A DNA stretch of 64,000 nt from a bacterium (GTDB lineage: Bacteria; Myxococcota_A; Polyangia; Nannocystales; Nannocystaceae), in contig JANSYI010000001.1 of the NCBI GenBank assembly GCA_024742475.1, positions 248,001 through 312,000 on the forward strand, read 5' to 3'. Positions 1 to 8,380 of the stretch are shown one piece after another. The stretch's first letter is position 1, and the number at the start of each line of letters is the position of its first letter. The notes under the pieces are model-generated. The model had not been told where the DNA came from and searched no databases. It saw only the letters and a program-made list of their open reading frames with translations. A program made the position numbers and the translations under genes.

Positions 1-1261
1 AGTAGTAGTTGTGCCCGAGCTCGTGGTGGATCGTGACCAGGTCCTCGTGGTTCTTCTTGATGCACATCTTGATGCGCAGGTCGTTGTTGGAGGTCACGTC
101 CCACGCGCTGGCGTGACACACGACGTCGCGATCCTTGGGCTGCACGAACATCGAGCGCTCCCAGAATGTCTCGGGTAGCGGATTGAGGCCCATCGAGGTG
201 AAGAAGGCCTCGCCCATCTTCACCATCTCGATCTCGGTGGTCTTCTTCTTGGCCAGCGCCTCGGTCACGTCGATGCTCGGCTGCCCCTTGTACGGCTCGA
301 GCATCGGGTAGAGGTTGGCAAACTCCTGCGTCCACATGTTGCCCGAGAGATGGGCGGGGATCATGCCGTCCTTGGCGACCTTGTCCTCGCCGTAGGTCTC
401 GCTGAGCTTGGCGCGAATGTGGCAGTGGAGTTGTTCGTAGAGCGGTTTGACCTGTTCCCAGAGGCGGTCCATCTCCTGCTCGAACGCCTCGGGGCTCATG
501 TCGTAGCGGCTCCGCCACAGCACGCCCATGTCGTCGTACCCGATGGCCTTGGCCCCTTCGTTGCCCAGCTCGACGAAGCGCACGTAGTCGTCCTTCATGG
601 GCACGGAGATCGTGCGCCAGCCCTCCCAGGCCTTCAGCTGCTCGTCGTAGTCGCGGCTGGTCGCGAGCACGTCGGAGAGCTCGCCGAGGTCCTTGCAGGT
701 CTTCTCGTCGGCGGGGTCGGTGCAGTACTTGCCCTTGCCGTAGGTGCTCTCCATCTTCGCGGTGATGTCGGCCAGCTCCTTGCGCTTGGCCTCGTCGTCG
801 GGCGCGGGCACCGTGCTGGTGAGCTTGAGCAGCTCGAGCTGGCGGCGCGTGTCCGGATCGGCCTGCACGCCATCGTACGTGGCAGCCTCGGCGATGGCCT
901 TGGTCTCGTAGGCCATCACCTCGGCGGTCAGCTCGGCTGCGGCCTTGTCGTGCTCGTCGGTGATGTCGGTGGCCTTGGCCCACTGCGCCTTGGCCGAGCG
1001 CGTCCAGATCTCTTTGAGCTCCTCGTTGGTCTTGACGACGAACGCCTTGGCCTGCTCGGGCGTCTTGTCCGACTTCTTCTTCAGCGGGCTCTTGCCCGCA
1101 GGCGCCTTGGGGTCGATCGAGACGCGCTTGGGGCCCTTGTCGCCGGCGGCTTTGGCCTCGTCCTTGGTCGCGACGGGCGTGGGTTTGGACGAATCGCAGC
1201 CGCCGAGGCTCAGCGAGAGCATCAGCGCAGCACAGGAGAGACGAACGACCGGAGACAACAT
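1..1261 (-). CDS. Peptidase M2 (ACE-like) lipoprotein, 3' end cut by window
   Basis: The gene begins at the ATG at 1261 and runs off the left edge, leaving about 420 codons. The N-terminus is a lipoprotein signal: a hydrophobic stretch ending LGGC with the Cys near residue 22, followed by a charged Lys/Pro linker. The visible C-terminal end reads HHELGH (about residues 412-417), which is the HExxH zinc site. The upstream sequence (YDDMGVLWRSRYDM, LYEQLHCHIRAKLSETYG) matches peptidyl-dipeptidase A family M2. The protein should be an envelope-anchored metallopeptidase that removes C-terminal dipeptides. The third zinc ligand and the C-terminal helices lie outside the window. A TACCGT box sits nine bases upstream of the ATG. 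Confidence 0.85.
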   Translation of the reverse strand, partial: MLSPVVRLSCAALMLSLSLGGCDSSKPTPVATKDEAKAAGDKGPKRVSIDPKAPAGKSPLKKKSDKTPEQAKAFVVKTNEELKEIWTRSAKAQWAKATDITDEHDKAAAELTAEVMAYETKAIAEAATYDGVQADPDTRRQLELLKLTSTVPAPDDEAKRKELADITAKMESTYGKGKYCTDPADEKTCKDLGELSDVLATSRDYDEQLKAWEGWRTISVPMKDDYVRFVELGNEGAKAIGYDDMGVLWRSRYDMSPEAFEQEMDRLWEQVKPLYEQLHCHIRAKLSETYGEDKVAKDGMIPAHLSGNMWTQEFANLYPMLEPYKGQPSIDVTEALAKKKTTEIEMVKMGEAFFTSMGLNPLPETFWERSMFVQPKDRDVVCHASAWDVTSNNDLRIKMCIKKNHEDLVTIHHELGHNYY

Positions 1262-1270
1262 GGCGGCGCG

Positions 1271-1276
1271 ACGGTA
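1271..1276 (-). promoter_or_regulatory. -10 box (TACCGT) for the M2 peptidase gene
   Basis: Read on the minus strand, TACCGT ends nine bases before the ATG at 1261. No Shine-Dalgarno sequence is visible. The spacing implies an mRNA that starts at or very near the start codon. One of a recurrent set in this window. Confidence 0.4.
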
Positions 1277-1310
1277 GCCCTGCGCCCCGATCCGGCGCAA
1301 GCGCGCAGCC

Positions 1311-2534
1311 TCAGCTTCGCGTGGGCCGGGTGGACAGGGTGAGGGCGTCTGCGTGGTACAGGTGCCGATACGCCCCGACGACGCCGTCGCCGAGCTCGGC
1401 GGCGAGTTCACGCACGGACCGCTGCCCGCTGCACGCCTGCAGCAGCGCGCTCATCTCCGCGATCGGGGCCACCGTCTCGATGCGCACCGGGTGTCCTTCG
1501 TTCGTGACCACGAGGTCGGTCCCCGACGGCTCGAGCCGTACGTGGGTGGAGATCGAGGGGTAGGCGTCCAGGATGCGCTCGCCCCCGAACAGCTCGGCCG
1601 CAGGGGTTCGATCGGGATGCGTCACCACGAAGCTGTGCTTGATCAGGTTGCCGAAGGCGAGCTCGGCTGCGGCCGCCTGCGCCCAGGGGTCGAGCGCGTC
1701 AGCGGCATCGAGCAACCCGGCCCTGCCAAGCGCGCTCATCTCCGGCCGATACGGCGCGTTGCCGAGCCATCGGTGGAAGCGAAGTCCCGCACCTTGCACG
1801 AGGTCCCGGATGTCTTGCACGCGGTAGCTCTGATCCCGGGGATTGAGCACCATGTCCATCACCTCCTCGAGGCTGATGACCGTACCGACGTTGGGATAGA
1901 CCAGGCGAAACGGATGCCCCTGCGGCAGGAACGCCAATAGCTTCTGGACCTTGGCCGCGCTGAGCTCGTCGATCGACAGGCCCAGCTTCGTCGCCAGCTC
2001 CTGAAGCATGTAGATGCCCTGTCGCCCGTAGCGCGCGTAGACCATCGTCATGATCGCGCCGTTGGGCCGGGTCACGCGACCGAGCGCCCGCAGCCCCGCG
2101 ACGGGGTCGGCGAGGTGGTGAAGCACGCCCGTACAGCAGACGAAGTCGAAGTCCTCGCCGAGTGAGCCGATCTGCTCGAGAGGGAGCTGCAGATGCTCGA
2201 CGTTGTCGATGCCGTGCGCCGCACACTGCTCGGCGCTGATCTGTAGGGACGCGGCCGAGATGTCCACACCCACGATGCGGGCCCGGGGCATGAAAGCACC
2301 AAACACCGGCACCAGGTTGGTGCCGCAGCCCGCAATCAGGATGTCGAGCTCCTCGCGCGGCGCCTGCTCGGGAAAGAACACCGAGAAGCTCGTCTTCGGG
2401 TTCCAGATGGGCTGTCGTTTGCCCGCCTTGAAGTCCTGCAGCCCGGCGACCACCCGCGGGTAGGGAAACGCCTCGTACAGCTGATGAAGCGCTTCGGACT
2501 GATCGATCGCGGGCAGGCCCATGAAGGCACCCAT
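1311..2534 (-). CDS. Class I SAM-dependent methyltransferase with C-terminal extension
   Basis: A 407-residue protein read from the ATG at 2534; a second ATG lies at 2522. An N-terminal lead-in (LHQLYEAFPYPRV) precedes a Rossmann methyltransferase core: motif I LIAGCGTN at residues 67-73, then GVDIS, then VLHHLADP. A further region of about 90 residues at the C-terminus (ISTHVRLEPS to RSVRELAAELG) resembles a small winged-helix or PqqD-like fold. The substrate cannot be read from the sequence. It lies 44 bases after pepF on the same strand and may be cotranscribed. Open frames continue upstream through pepF, but that is GC-rich shadow coding, not a fusion. Confidence 0.75.
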   Translation of the reverse strand: MGAFMGLPAIDQSEALHQLYEAFPYPRVVAGLQDFKAGKRQPIWNPKTSFSVFFPEQAPREELDILIAGCGTNLVPVFGAFMPRARIVGVDISAASLQISAEQCAAHGIDNVEHLQLPLEQIGSLGEDFDFVCCTGVLHHLADPVAGLRALGRVTRPNGAIMTMVYARYGRQGIYMLQELATKLGLSIDELSAAKVQKLLAFLPQGHPFRLVYPNVGTVISLEEVMDMVLNPRDQSYRVQDIRDLVQGAGLRFHRWLGNAPYRPEMSALGRAGLLDAADALDPWAQAAAAELAFGNLIKHSFVVTHPDRTPAAELFGGERILDAYPSISTHVRLEPSGTDLVVTNEGHPVRIETVAPIAEMSALLQACSGQRSVRELAAELGDGVVGAYRHLYHADALTLSTRPTRS

Positions 2535-2578
2535 GCGGCCGAAGGCGCCCCCGGGCCAGGCCCGATCTGAAACCCGAC

Positions 2579-4417
2579 CTACTCGACGCCCATCGACTTG
2601 CTGATCGCTTCGGCTTCGTCGAGCCACTTGGCCACGCTGCCCTCGATGCCGTCTTGCCAGAACGAGCGCTCGCGCGGGTCGAGGCCAAACGGCTTCATCA
2701 AGGCGACGGCGTCCTTGCTGCCGCCGGCCTTCAGCAGGTCGAGGTACATCGGCTCGAAGTCGTCGCCGAAGCGCTCTTGCACGGCGAACAGGGACTGGGT
2801 GAACAGCTCGCCGAAGGCGTAGGCGTAGACGTAGAACGGCCGCAAGAAGTGGCTGACGTAGGACCACAGGTTCTGCGTGTGGTCGTACGTGAAGAGGTCC
2901 CCGGGCTCGCCGTAGAACGCCTTGGTCACGTCCATCCAGTGGCCGTTGTAGTCCTCGACGGTGAGCTTGCCTTGCTTGCGCGCGTCGTGAATGCGGCGCT
3001 CGAAGTTGGAGAACGAGATCTGCCGGACGACCGTGTTGATGTGGTCGGAGCACTTGTCCATCAGCATGACCAGGCGCTGCTCGTCGGACTCGGCGCGATC
3101 GAGCAGGTACTTGAAGGTGGTCATCTCGCCGAAGATCGACGCGGTCTCGGCGTAGGCCATGGGCGCGCGGAACATCAGCGGGCCCTGGGCATTGGCCGCG
3201 AGCATGCCGTGCACGCCGTGGCCGGCCTCGTGCGCCACCGTCATCACGTCGCGGGTCGAACCGAGGTAATTGAGGAAGTTGTAGGCCCGAGCCTCTTGGC
3301 CCGGAAGGCAGACCGCGTAGTTGAACGCGCCCCCGGTCTTGCCCTCGTAGGGCGGCGCGTCGACCCACTTGCTGCTGACCATGGTGGACACGAGCTCGCG
3401 CAGCTTGGGGCTGAACGACCCATACGCCGAAAGCACGGTGTCCATGCACTCCTCCCAGGGCACCACGCGGGTGTCGGCGAAGGGGAGCTTGGCGTTGCGG
3501 TCGCTCCAGCGCAGGGTGTCTCGCTTCAGGTGCTTGCGCAGCAGGTCGTAGTAGCGCCGGGCGTGCTTGGCCCCCGTCTCGGCCACCACCTCGTGCAGCG
3601 CCTCGACCGTGGCGTCGTCGATCTTGTTGCCCAGGTTGCGCGCCGACATTGGCGAGGCGTAGCCGCGCTCGGCATCTTCGACGCCCTTGGCACCGATGAC
3701 CACGTTGAGCGTCCGCGCCATGAGGCGGTCGAACTTCTGGGACGTGAGCCCCTGGCTGAACGCCGCCAACGCGCCGTCGCGCACGTCGCCGTCGGGGTCG
3801 TTGCTGATCACGTGCAGGATCTCGGGCAACAGCATCGACTTGTCCCCGAAGTCGAAGCGCAGCTCGGCCTCCCACTCGTCGATGTAGTCGGACCACTCCG
3901 ACGGCCCGAACGGCCCGCGCAGCGTGAGCGCCCGCTCGACGTTCTCCTCGAGCAGGTACTTTCCGTTGAGGCGCACGTTGTCGAGCATCGGCGCGTGCCG
4001 CCCGACGCGCTCGTCACCGTCGACGAGCGATTTGTACGTGGTCTCGTCCATCGCGACGAGCTCGTGGTCGAAGAAGTTGAGGTGGTTGGCCTCGGCCTGA
4101 CTCCACCGCTCGAAGACGATGCCCAGCTTCTGCTGGATCTTCGGGTTCGTCGCGTCGGTGCTGCGACGCAAGAAGAGGTAGACCATCAGCTTGTCGGCCA
4201 GGCACGTCATCGCGGCCTGAGCCTCGAGGGCGTCGCCGAGCGCCGTGCTCAGCGTGCCCTCGAAGTTCTTGCCGAAGGCCTCGGCCATCGAGATCAGCTG
4301 ATCGAGGTCGGCATCGAGCTGCGGATCGTCGAGGTCGGCGTACAGGTCGCTGAGGTCCCAGCGAACCTCTTCGGCGCCCGTGGAAGGAGTCTGCTCGGCG
4401 GCACTCGTCTCGCTCAT
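2579..4417 (-). CDS. pepF: Oligoendopeptidase F (M3 family)
   Basis: A 612-residue cytoplasmic zinc endopeptidase that cleaves short peptides. The zinc site is HEAGH within VAHEAGHGVHG, near residue 396. It is followed by the M3B helices (SIFGEMTTFKYLL, ISFSNFERRIHDARK) and the C-terminal SHFLRPFYVYAYAFGELF segment typical of PepF. The length is normal for the family. The start at 4417 gives an acidic, non-secreted N-terminus. A TATGGT box lies six bases upstream of the ATG. The gene stands after the WPHHFD protein gene with a 44-base gap. Confidence 0.9.
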   Translation of the reverse strand: MSETSAAEQTPSTGAEEVRWDLSDLYADLDDPQLDADLDQLISMAEAFGKNFEGTLSTALGDALEAQAAMTCLADKLMVYLFLRRSTDATNPKIQQKLGIVFERWSQAEANHLNFFDHELVAMDETTYKSLVDGDERVGRHAPMLDNVRLNGKYLLEENVERALTLRGPFGPSEWSDYIDEWEAELRFDFGDKSMLLPEILHVISNDPDGDVRDGALAAFSQGLTSQKFDRLMARTLNVVIGAKGVEDAERGYASPMSARNLGNKIDDATVEALHEVVAETGAKHARRYYDLLRKHLKRDTLRWSDRNAKLPFADTRVVPWEECMDTVLSAYGSFSPKLRELVSTMVSSKWVDAPPYEGKTGGAFNYAVCLPGQEARAYNFLNYLGSTRDVMTVAHEAGHGVHGMLAANAQGPLMFRAPMAYAETASIFGEMTTFKYLLDRAESDEQRLVMLMDKCSDHINTVVRQISFSNFERRIHDARKQGKLTVEDYNGHWMDVTKAFYGEPGDLFTYDHTQNLWSYVSHFLRPFYVYAYAFGELFTQSLFAVQERFGDDFEPMYLDLLKAGGSKDAVALMKPFGLDPRERSFWQDGIEGSVAKWLDEAEAISKSMGVE

Positions 4418-4423
4418 GCCCGG

Positions 4424-4429
4424 ACCATA
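4424..4429 (-). promoter_or_regulatory. -10 box (TATGGT) for pepF
   Basis: On the minus strand TATGGT ends six bases before the pepF ATG at 4417. There is no Shine-Dalgarno sequence, so a leaderless transcript is likely. Confidence 0.45.
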
Positions 4430-4461
4430 CCGCCCCTTGCGGGTGAAAGGGACACCCCCGA

Positions 4462-5316
4462 TCAGCTCGGTGCGCGCTCGCCCAGCATGCGGCGAGCCTG
4501 GTCGGCGGCCCGAGCGAGGAACCGCTGTGCGCGCTGCGCTTGTCCCTCCTCGCCCGCCACCAGCGCCTCACCGGTGAGCACCGCGCCAAAGAACTCCTCG
4601 TCGACCCAGCGGCCGTCGGCCAGCGACGGGGTGTCGCTACGATCGTCGGGGTAGGGCCAAGGGCTGACGTACAGATAGGGCTGCGCGTGGCTCGAGTCGC
4701 CGAGGCTCAGGCCGACGTTCACCGATTTCTGCGCGTCTGCGTCGTCCTCCTCCTCGAGCGCGATGAGGCTGGCGACGTCGAAGTGATGCGGCCACAGCCG
4801 GACCTCAGACGCCCCGGACTGCTCGCGTACGAAGCGTTCGAGCAGGCCCTGCGCGTTGGCCAACCATTTGGCGATCTCCGCTTCGGCGTCGACCAGGCCC
4901 GAGAGGTCGAACGCGGCCCCACCCTCTACCGGATGCTCGGGCATGTCGTGGTCGAACGAGGTGAGCGCAGGCACGTCGCGCCCCATCGCCTTGGACAGCG
5001 CGCCGGTCAGCCATGCCAGCCCCTGCGAGAGCGTCTGCCCATCGACGCTCTGCGACGCCACGATGCCGCCTTCATCGACGAGAATCCACGCGAGGTCCGG
5101 CAACCGCAAACCGGCGCGCAGGGACGTGCCATCCCCGAGGCAGCGCGTCAGCAACGCGTCGGTGGCCGGATGCCAGCCGAGGTTGGTGTGGGCGAAATCG
5201 CTGCGCGTGGGCAACAGGGCGGCGGCTGCCGCAGCGGGCACCTGCGCAGCCCAATGGGCAGCGAGGCGCGCCTCTACGAGAGCCGTAGGATCGATCGTTC
5301 CGAGAGTGGTCCACAT
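4462..5316 (-). CDS. Uncharacterised protein with WPHHFD motif (DUF5996-like)
   Basis: A 284-residue soluble protein with no signal peptide or membrane segment. A LWPHHFDVASLI motif near residue 190 is followed by a G-x-S-x-G-D region and YLYVSPWPYP. This combination recalls the DUF5996 family, though I identify it from motif memory only. No catalytic function can be assigned. The gene begins 15 bases after the Rieske/glutamate-synthase gene ends, so the two are probably cotranscribed. No clear ribosome binding site is seen before the ATG at 5316. Confidence 0.65.
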   Translation of the reverse strand: MWTTLGTIDPTALVEARLAAHWAAQVPAAAAAALLPTRSDFAHTNLGWHPATDALLTRCLGDGTSLRAGLRLPDLAWILVDEGGIVASQSVDGQTLSQGLAWLTGALSKAMGRDVPALTSFDHDMPEHPVEGGAAFDLSGLVDAEAEIAKWLANAQGLLERFVREQSGASEVRLWPHHFDVASLIALEEEDDADAQKSVNVGLSLGDSSHAQPYLYVSPWPYPDDRSDTPSLADGRWVDEEFFGAVLTGEALVAGEEGQAQRAQRFLARAADQARRMLGERAPS

Positions 5317-5331
5317 CGCGGGCGTGCTCGC

Positions 5332-6966
5332 TCAGAGGGGAATGACGCCGGCGTAGGGGACACCGGTCAGGTACGCCACGTCGCGGTCGTACGTGGTGAG
5401 GTCGTCGAGGCAGAACTCGCGCAGGTGCTCGTGGCCACACGCGCGCGCGAGCACCTTCATCAGGCCGACGGTGGTCTCGAAGAAGTTGGTCAGCTGCGCC
5501 GCCGACCGATCGATGTCGAGGCGTCGCCGCAGGTGCGGCTTCTGGGTGGCGATGCCGACGGGGCAGTTGTTGGTGTGGCACGCCCGCATGGCCAGACAGC
5601 CGAGCGCCTGCATGGCAGCGTTGGACACGGCCACCGCGTCCGCCCCGAGCGCGAGCGCCTTGACGAAGTCGGACTCGGTCCGCAGTCCGCCGGTGATGAC
5701 CAGCGAGACGTCGTCGCGGCCGCGGCGATCGAGGTGTCGACGCGCCCGGGCGAGCGCGATCATGGTGGGCACGGAGATATTCTGCTTGAACACCTCGGGC
5801 GCGGCACCCGTGCCACCACCGCGGCCGTCGAGGATGATGTAGTCGGCCGTGGCCGCCAGCGCGAAGTCGATGTCGGCCTCGATGTGCTGCGCGCTCAGCT
5901 TGAAGCCGATGGGGATGCCACCCGATGCATCGCGCACCTGCTCGGCGAGCGCCGCGAAGTCGGCCGGCGTGTCCAGGTCGGTGAACGTGGCAGGGCTGAC
6001 CGCCGGCGTGCCCGGGTCGAGCTGACGGACCTCGGCGATCTTGCCTTGGACCTTGTCGCCGGGCAGATGGCCGCCGGTTCCCGTCTTGGCGCCCTGCCCC
6101 GCCTTGAAGTGAAACGCCTGGACGTTGCGCACTTTGTCGAGGCTCCAGCCGAAGCGGGCAGATGCCAGCTCGTAGAAGTAGCGGGCGTTCTCGGCGTGCT
6201 CCTCGGGCAGCATGCCGCCTTCCCCCGAGCAGATGCCGGTGCCTGCACCCTGCGCCCCCTTGGCCAGCGCGACCTTCGCCTCTTCGCTGAGCGCCCCGAA
6301 GCTCATGTCGCTGACGAACAGCGGGATGCTCAGCCTCAGCGGCTTCTTGGCGCTCGGCCCGATGACGACCTCGGTGCCGACCGCATCGTCGTCGAGCTTG
6401 GGCTTGCGATGCAGCTGGGCGGTGAGCAGCTGAATCGAGTCCCAGCGCGGCAGCTCCGTCAGCGGCACCCCCATCGAAGACACGGCGCCGTGATGCCCCG
6501 TCTTCTCGGGACCCTGCACCGCGAGTCGCCGCGTACGCTTGTTGTAGGGCTCCTCGGACGCGCCCTCGTGGTCTTCGTAGAGGCCCAGGTATGCGTCTCG
6601 GTCGTAGGCCTGGGGGTGGTCCTCATGCCAGGCCTCGACCTCGGCCTCGTCGACCATCACTGCGTCTTTCTCGGCGTCGATCCACGCCTCGAACCGGTGC
6701 AGCACCTCGGCGTTGTCGTAGGCGGACACGCCCGTCTCGAGGCGGTAGTCCCACCCGTGAAGGCCACAGACGATGTCCTCCCCTTGCACGGTCCCGTCGG
6801 ACATCAGCGCGCCGCGATGCAGGCAGCGCCCGTAGAGCACCGACACGCGGTCATCGAAGCGCGTCACCACCAGATCCACGTTGGCGACCAGGGCGTACGC
6901 CGGGGCGCGGTCTTCGAGCTCGGACCAGGTCGCGACTTTTGTGGGCTTGGAGGGTGCGTGCGTCAT
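5332..6966 (-). CDS. Rieske [2Fe-2S] domain fused to FMN-binding glutamate-synthase-like domain
   Basis: A 544-residue protein starting at the ATG at 6966. Residues 1-110 form a Rieske domain with ligands C48, H50, C67 and H70 (CLHRG and CGLHGWDY). After a linker, the rest is the GltB-type FMN barrel: SDMSFGALS, GTGICSGEGG, DGRGGGTGAAP. It also carries the iron-sulfur motif CLAMRACHTNNCP, which matches the 3Fe-4S pattern of glutamate synthase. There is no amidotransferase domain. It is therefore a redox flavoprotein that probably takes electrons through the Rieske centre rather than a complete glutamate synthase. It lies 44 bases after an NADH dehydrogenase gene. The physiological substrate is unknown. 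Confidence 0.85.
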   Translation of the reverse strand: MTHAPSKPTKVATWSELEDRAPAYALVANVDLVVTRFDDRVSVLYGRCLHRGALMSDGTVQGEDIVCGLHGWDYRLETGVSAYDNAEVLHRFEAWIDAEKDAVMVDEAEVEAWHEDHPQAYDRDAYLGLYEDHEGASEEPYNKRTRRLAVQGPEKTGHHGAVSSMGVPLTELPRWDSIQLLTAQLHRKPKLDDDAVGTEVVIGPSAKKPLRLSIPLFVSDMSFGALSEEAKVALAKGAQGAGTGICSGEGGMLPEEHAENARYFYELASARFGWSLDKVRNVQAFHFKAGQGAKTGTGGHLPGDKVQGKIAEVRQLDPGTPAVSPATFTDLDTPADFAALAEQVRDASGGIPIGFKLSAQHIEADIDFALAATADYIILDGRGGGTGAAPEVFKQNISVPTMIALARARRHLDRRGRDDVSLVITGGLRTESDFVKALALGADAVAVSNAAMQALGCLAMRACHTNNCPVGIATQKPHLRRRLDIDRSAAQLTNFFETTVGLMKVLARACGHEHLREFCLDDLTTYDRDVAYLTGVPYAGVIPL

Positions 6967-7010
6967 GGCGTTGTACTCGAGCGAGCCGAAGCATCGCACA
7001 CGGTCGTCGG

Positions 7011-8345
7011 TCAGCTTGCGCGGCGGGCCTCGGGCTCGGGCGCCGAATCCGGGGCCGGGTCCAGGGCCGGGCGGTCGAGCTGGGTGGCCGAAGGCAGCAA
7101 GATCCGGTGCCCCTGGCGGAACGTGAAGTAGTGCCACGCCCAGTTGAGGAACACCGCCATGCGGTTGCGGAAGCCCACCAGGGTGACCAGGTGAACGACC
7201 AACCAGGCGAACCAGGCCAGGGTACCGGTCAGCCTCATCTTGCCGCGCTGCGCGACGGCCCGCGAGCGTCCGATGGTGGCCATCGTCCCTCGGTCGTTGT
7301 AGGAAAACGCTTCGCGGTCCTTGCCCGCGATGGTGCGACGGATCTGGCGAGCGACGTGCTCCCCTTGCTGCATCGCCACCGGAGCGAGCCCGGGGAGCGG
7401 CTCGGAGTGGCCCTCGGGGGTGCAATGCGCGATATCTCCAATCGCGAACACACGGGGCGCGTGAGGCAGCGAGCAGTCCTCGGCAACCTCGACCCGGCCG
7501 TCCGACGCCAAGGGCCCCACCTTCTCGGCGAGCGAGACGGGCTCGACGCCCGCGGCCCACACGATCGCGCCCACGCGAAGAGACTCTCCTCCCACGGCCA
7601 CGCGACCGGGGCCCTCGAACGCGAGATCGGTGGCGGTCTCGACCTCGACGCCGAGCGCCTCGAGCTGGCGCTGGGCCGACTCCGAGAGCGGGGGATCGAA
7701 GCTGCTGAGTACGCGGTCGCCCCGCTCGACGAGCACGACCCTGACGTCGCCCTCGGAGAGGTGGCCGCGCCCCATGCCGGCGTTGGTCATCGCGAGCTCT
7801 CGGAGCGCTCCGGCCATCTCGACGCCGGTCGGGCCTCCGCCGACGACCACGAACGTGCTCAGCGCGCGACGCTGCGCGGCGTCGGGTTCGGACTCGGCCA
7901 TCTCCATGCACGTGAGCACGCGCTGCCGGATCGCGCGGGCATCCTCGAGGGTCTTGAGCCCGAAGACGTACTGAGCCTCTTCGCCTCGGGGGTAGCGAGT
8001 GCGAGCGCCGGCAGCGACGACGAGGTAGTCGAACTCGACGTGCGAGCCGTCGTACAGCTGGACGCGGCACGTGTCGGTGTCGATGTCTTCGACCTCACCG
8101 AGCAGCACGCGAACGTTCTTCGAGCGCCGAAGCACCGCCCGCAGGGGCATCGCGATGTCGGAGACCGCCAACCCTGCGGTGGCGACCTGGTACAGCAGCG
8201 GCTGAAAGACGTGGTGGTTGCGCTTGTCGATGATCGTGACGTCGACGTCCGCGTCGGCCAGCGAAACGGCGGCCCTCAGCCCGCCAAACCCACCGCCAAC
8301 GATGACGACGTGGGGCCGGCCGGCACCCGTCTCGGTGCTGGTCAT
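7011..8345 (-). CDS. ndh: Type II NADH dehydrogenase (NDH-2)
   Basis: A 444-residue FAD enzyme. The N-terminal dinucleotide fold is VVIVGGGFGGLRA and a second fold for NAD(P)H is FVVVGGGPTGVEMAG. VFAIGDIAH is the FAD-binding segment near the end. The C-terminal helix WAWHYFTFRQGHRIL is the membrane-anchoring end seen in NDH-2 enzymes. It should oxidise NADH and reduce quinone at the inner face of the membrane without pumping protons. It sits 35 bases after the regulator gene and 44 bases before the Rieske flavoprotein gene, so all three may share a transcript. Confidence 0.9.
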   Translation of the reverse strand: MTSTETGAGRPHVVIVGGGFGGLRAAVSLADADVDVTIIDKRNHHVFQPLLYQVATAGLAVSDIAMPLRAVLRRSKNVRVLLGEVEDIDTDTCRVQLYDGSHVEFDYLVVAAGARTRYPRGEEAQYVFGLKTLEDARAIRQRVLTCMEMAESEPDAAQRRALSTFVVVGGGPTGVEMAGALRELAMTNAGMGRGHLSEGDVRVVLVERGDRVLSSFDPPLSESAQRQLEALGVEVETATDLAFEGPGRVAVGGESLRVGAIVWAAGVEPVSLAEKVGPLASDGRVEVAEDCSLPHAPRVFAIGDIAHCTPEGHSEPLPGLAPVAMQQGEHVARQIRRTIAGKDREAFSYNDRGTMATIGRSRAVAQRGKMRLTGTLAWFAWLVVHLVTLVGFRNRMAVFLNWAWHYFTFRQGHRILLPSATQLDRPALDPAPDSAPEPEARRAS

Positions 8346-8380
8346 GACACCGGCCTACCTCACCTCGGCCGCGGCGCCAG

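Noticed and set aside
1311..3896. Apparent 861-codon frame joining the methyltransferase to sequence upstream
   Set aside because: The upstream part is an out-of-frame reading of pepF. The methyltransferase family begins at about 2534.
5332..6966. Calling the Rieske-FMN protein a true glutamate synthase
   Set aside because: It lacks the glutamine amidotransferase domain and the C-terminal beta-helix of the large subunit.
5332..8070. Apparent 912-codon frame extending the Rieske-FMN protein N-terminally
   Set aside because: The added part lies over the NADH dehydrogenase gene in another frame and has a low-complexity Arg-rich composition. The Rieske domain starts at the ATG at 6966.
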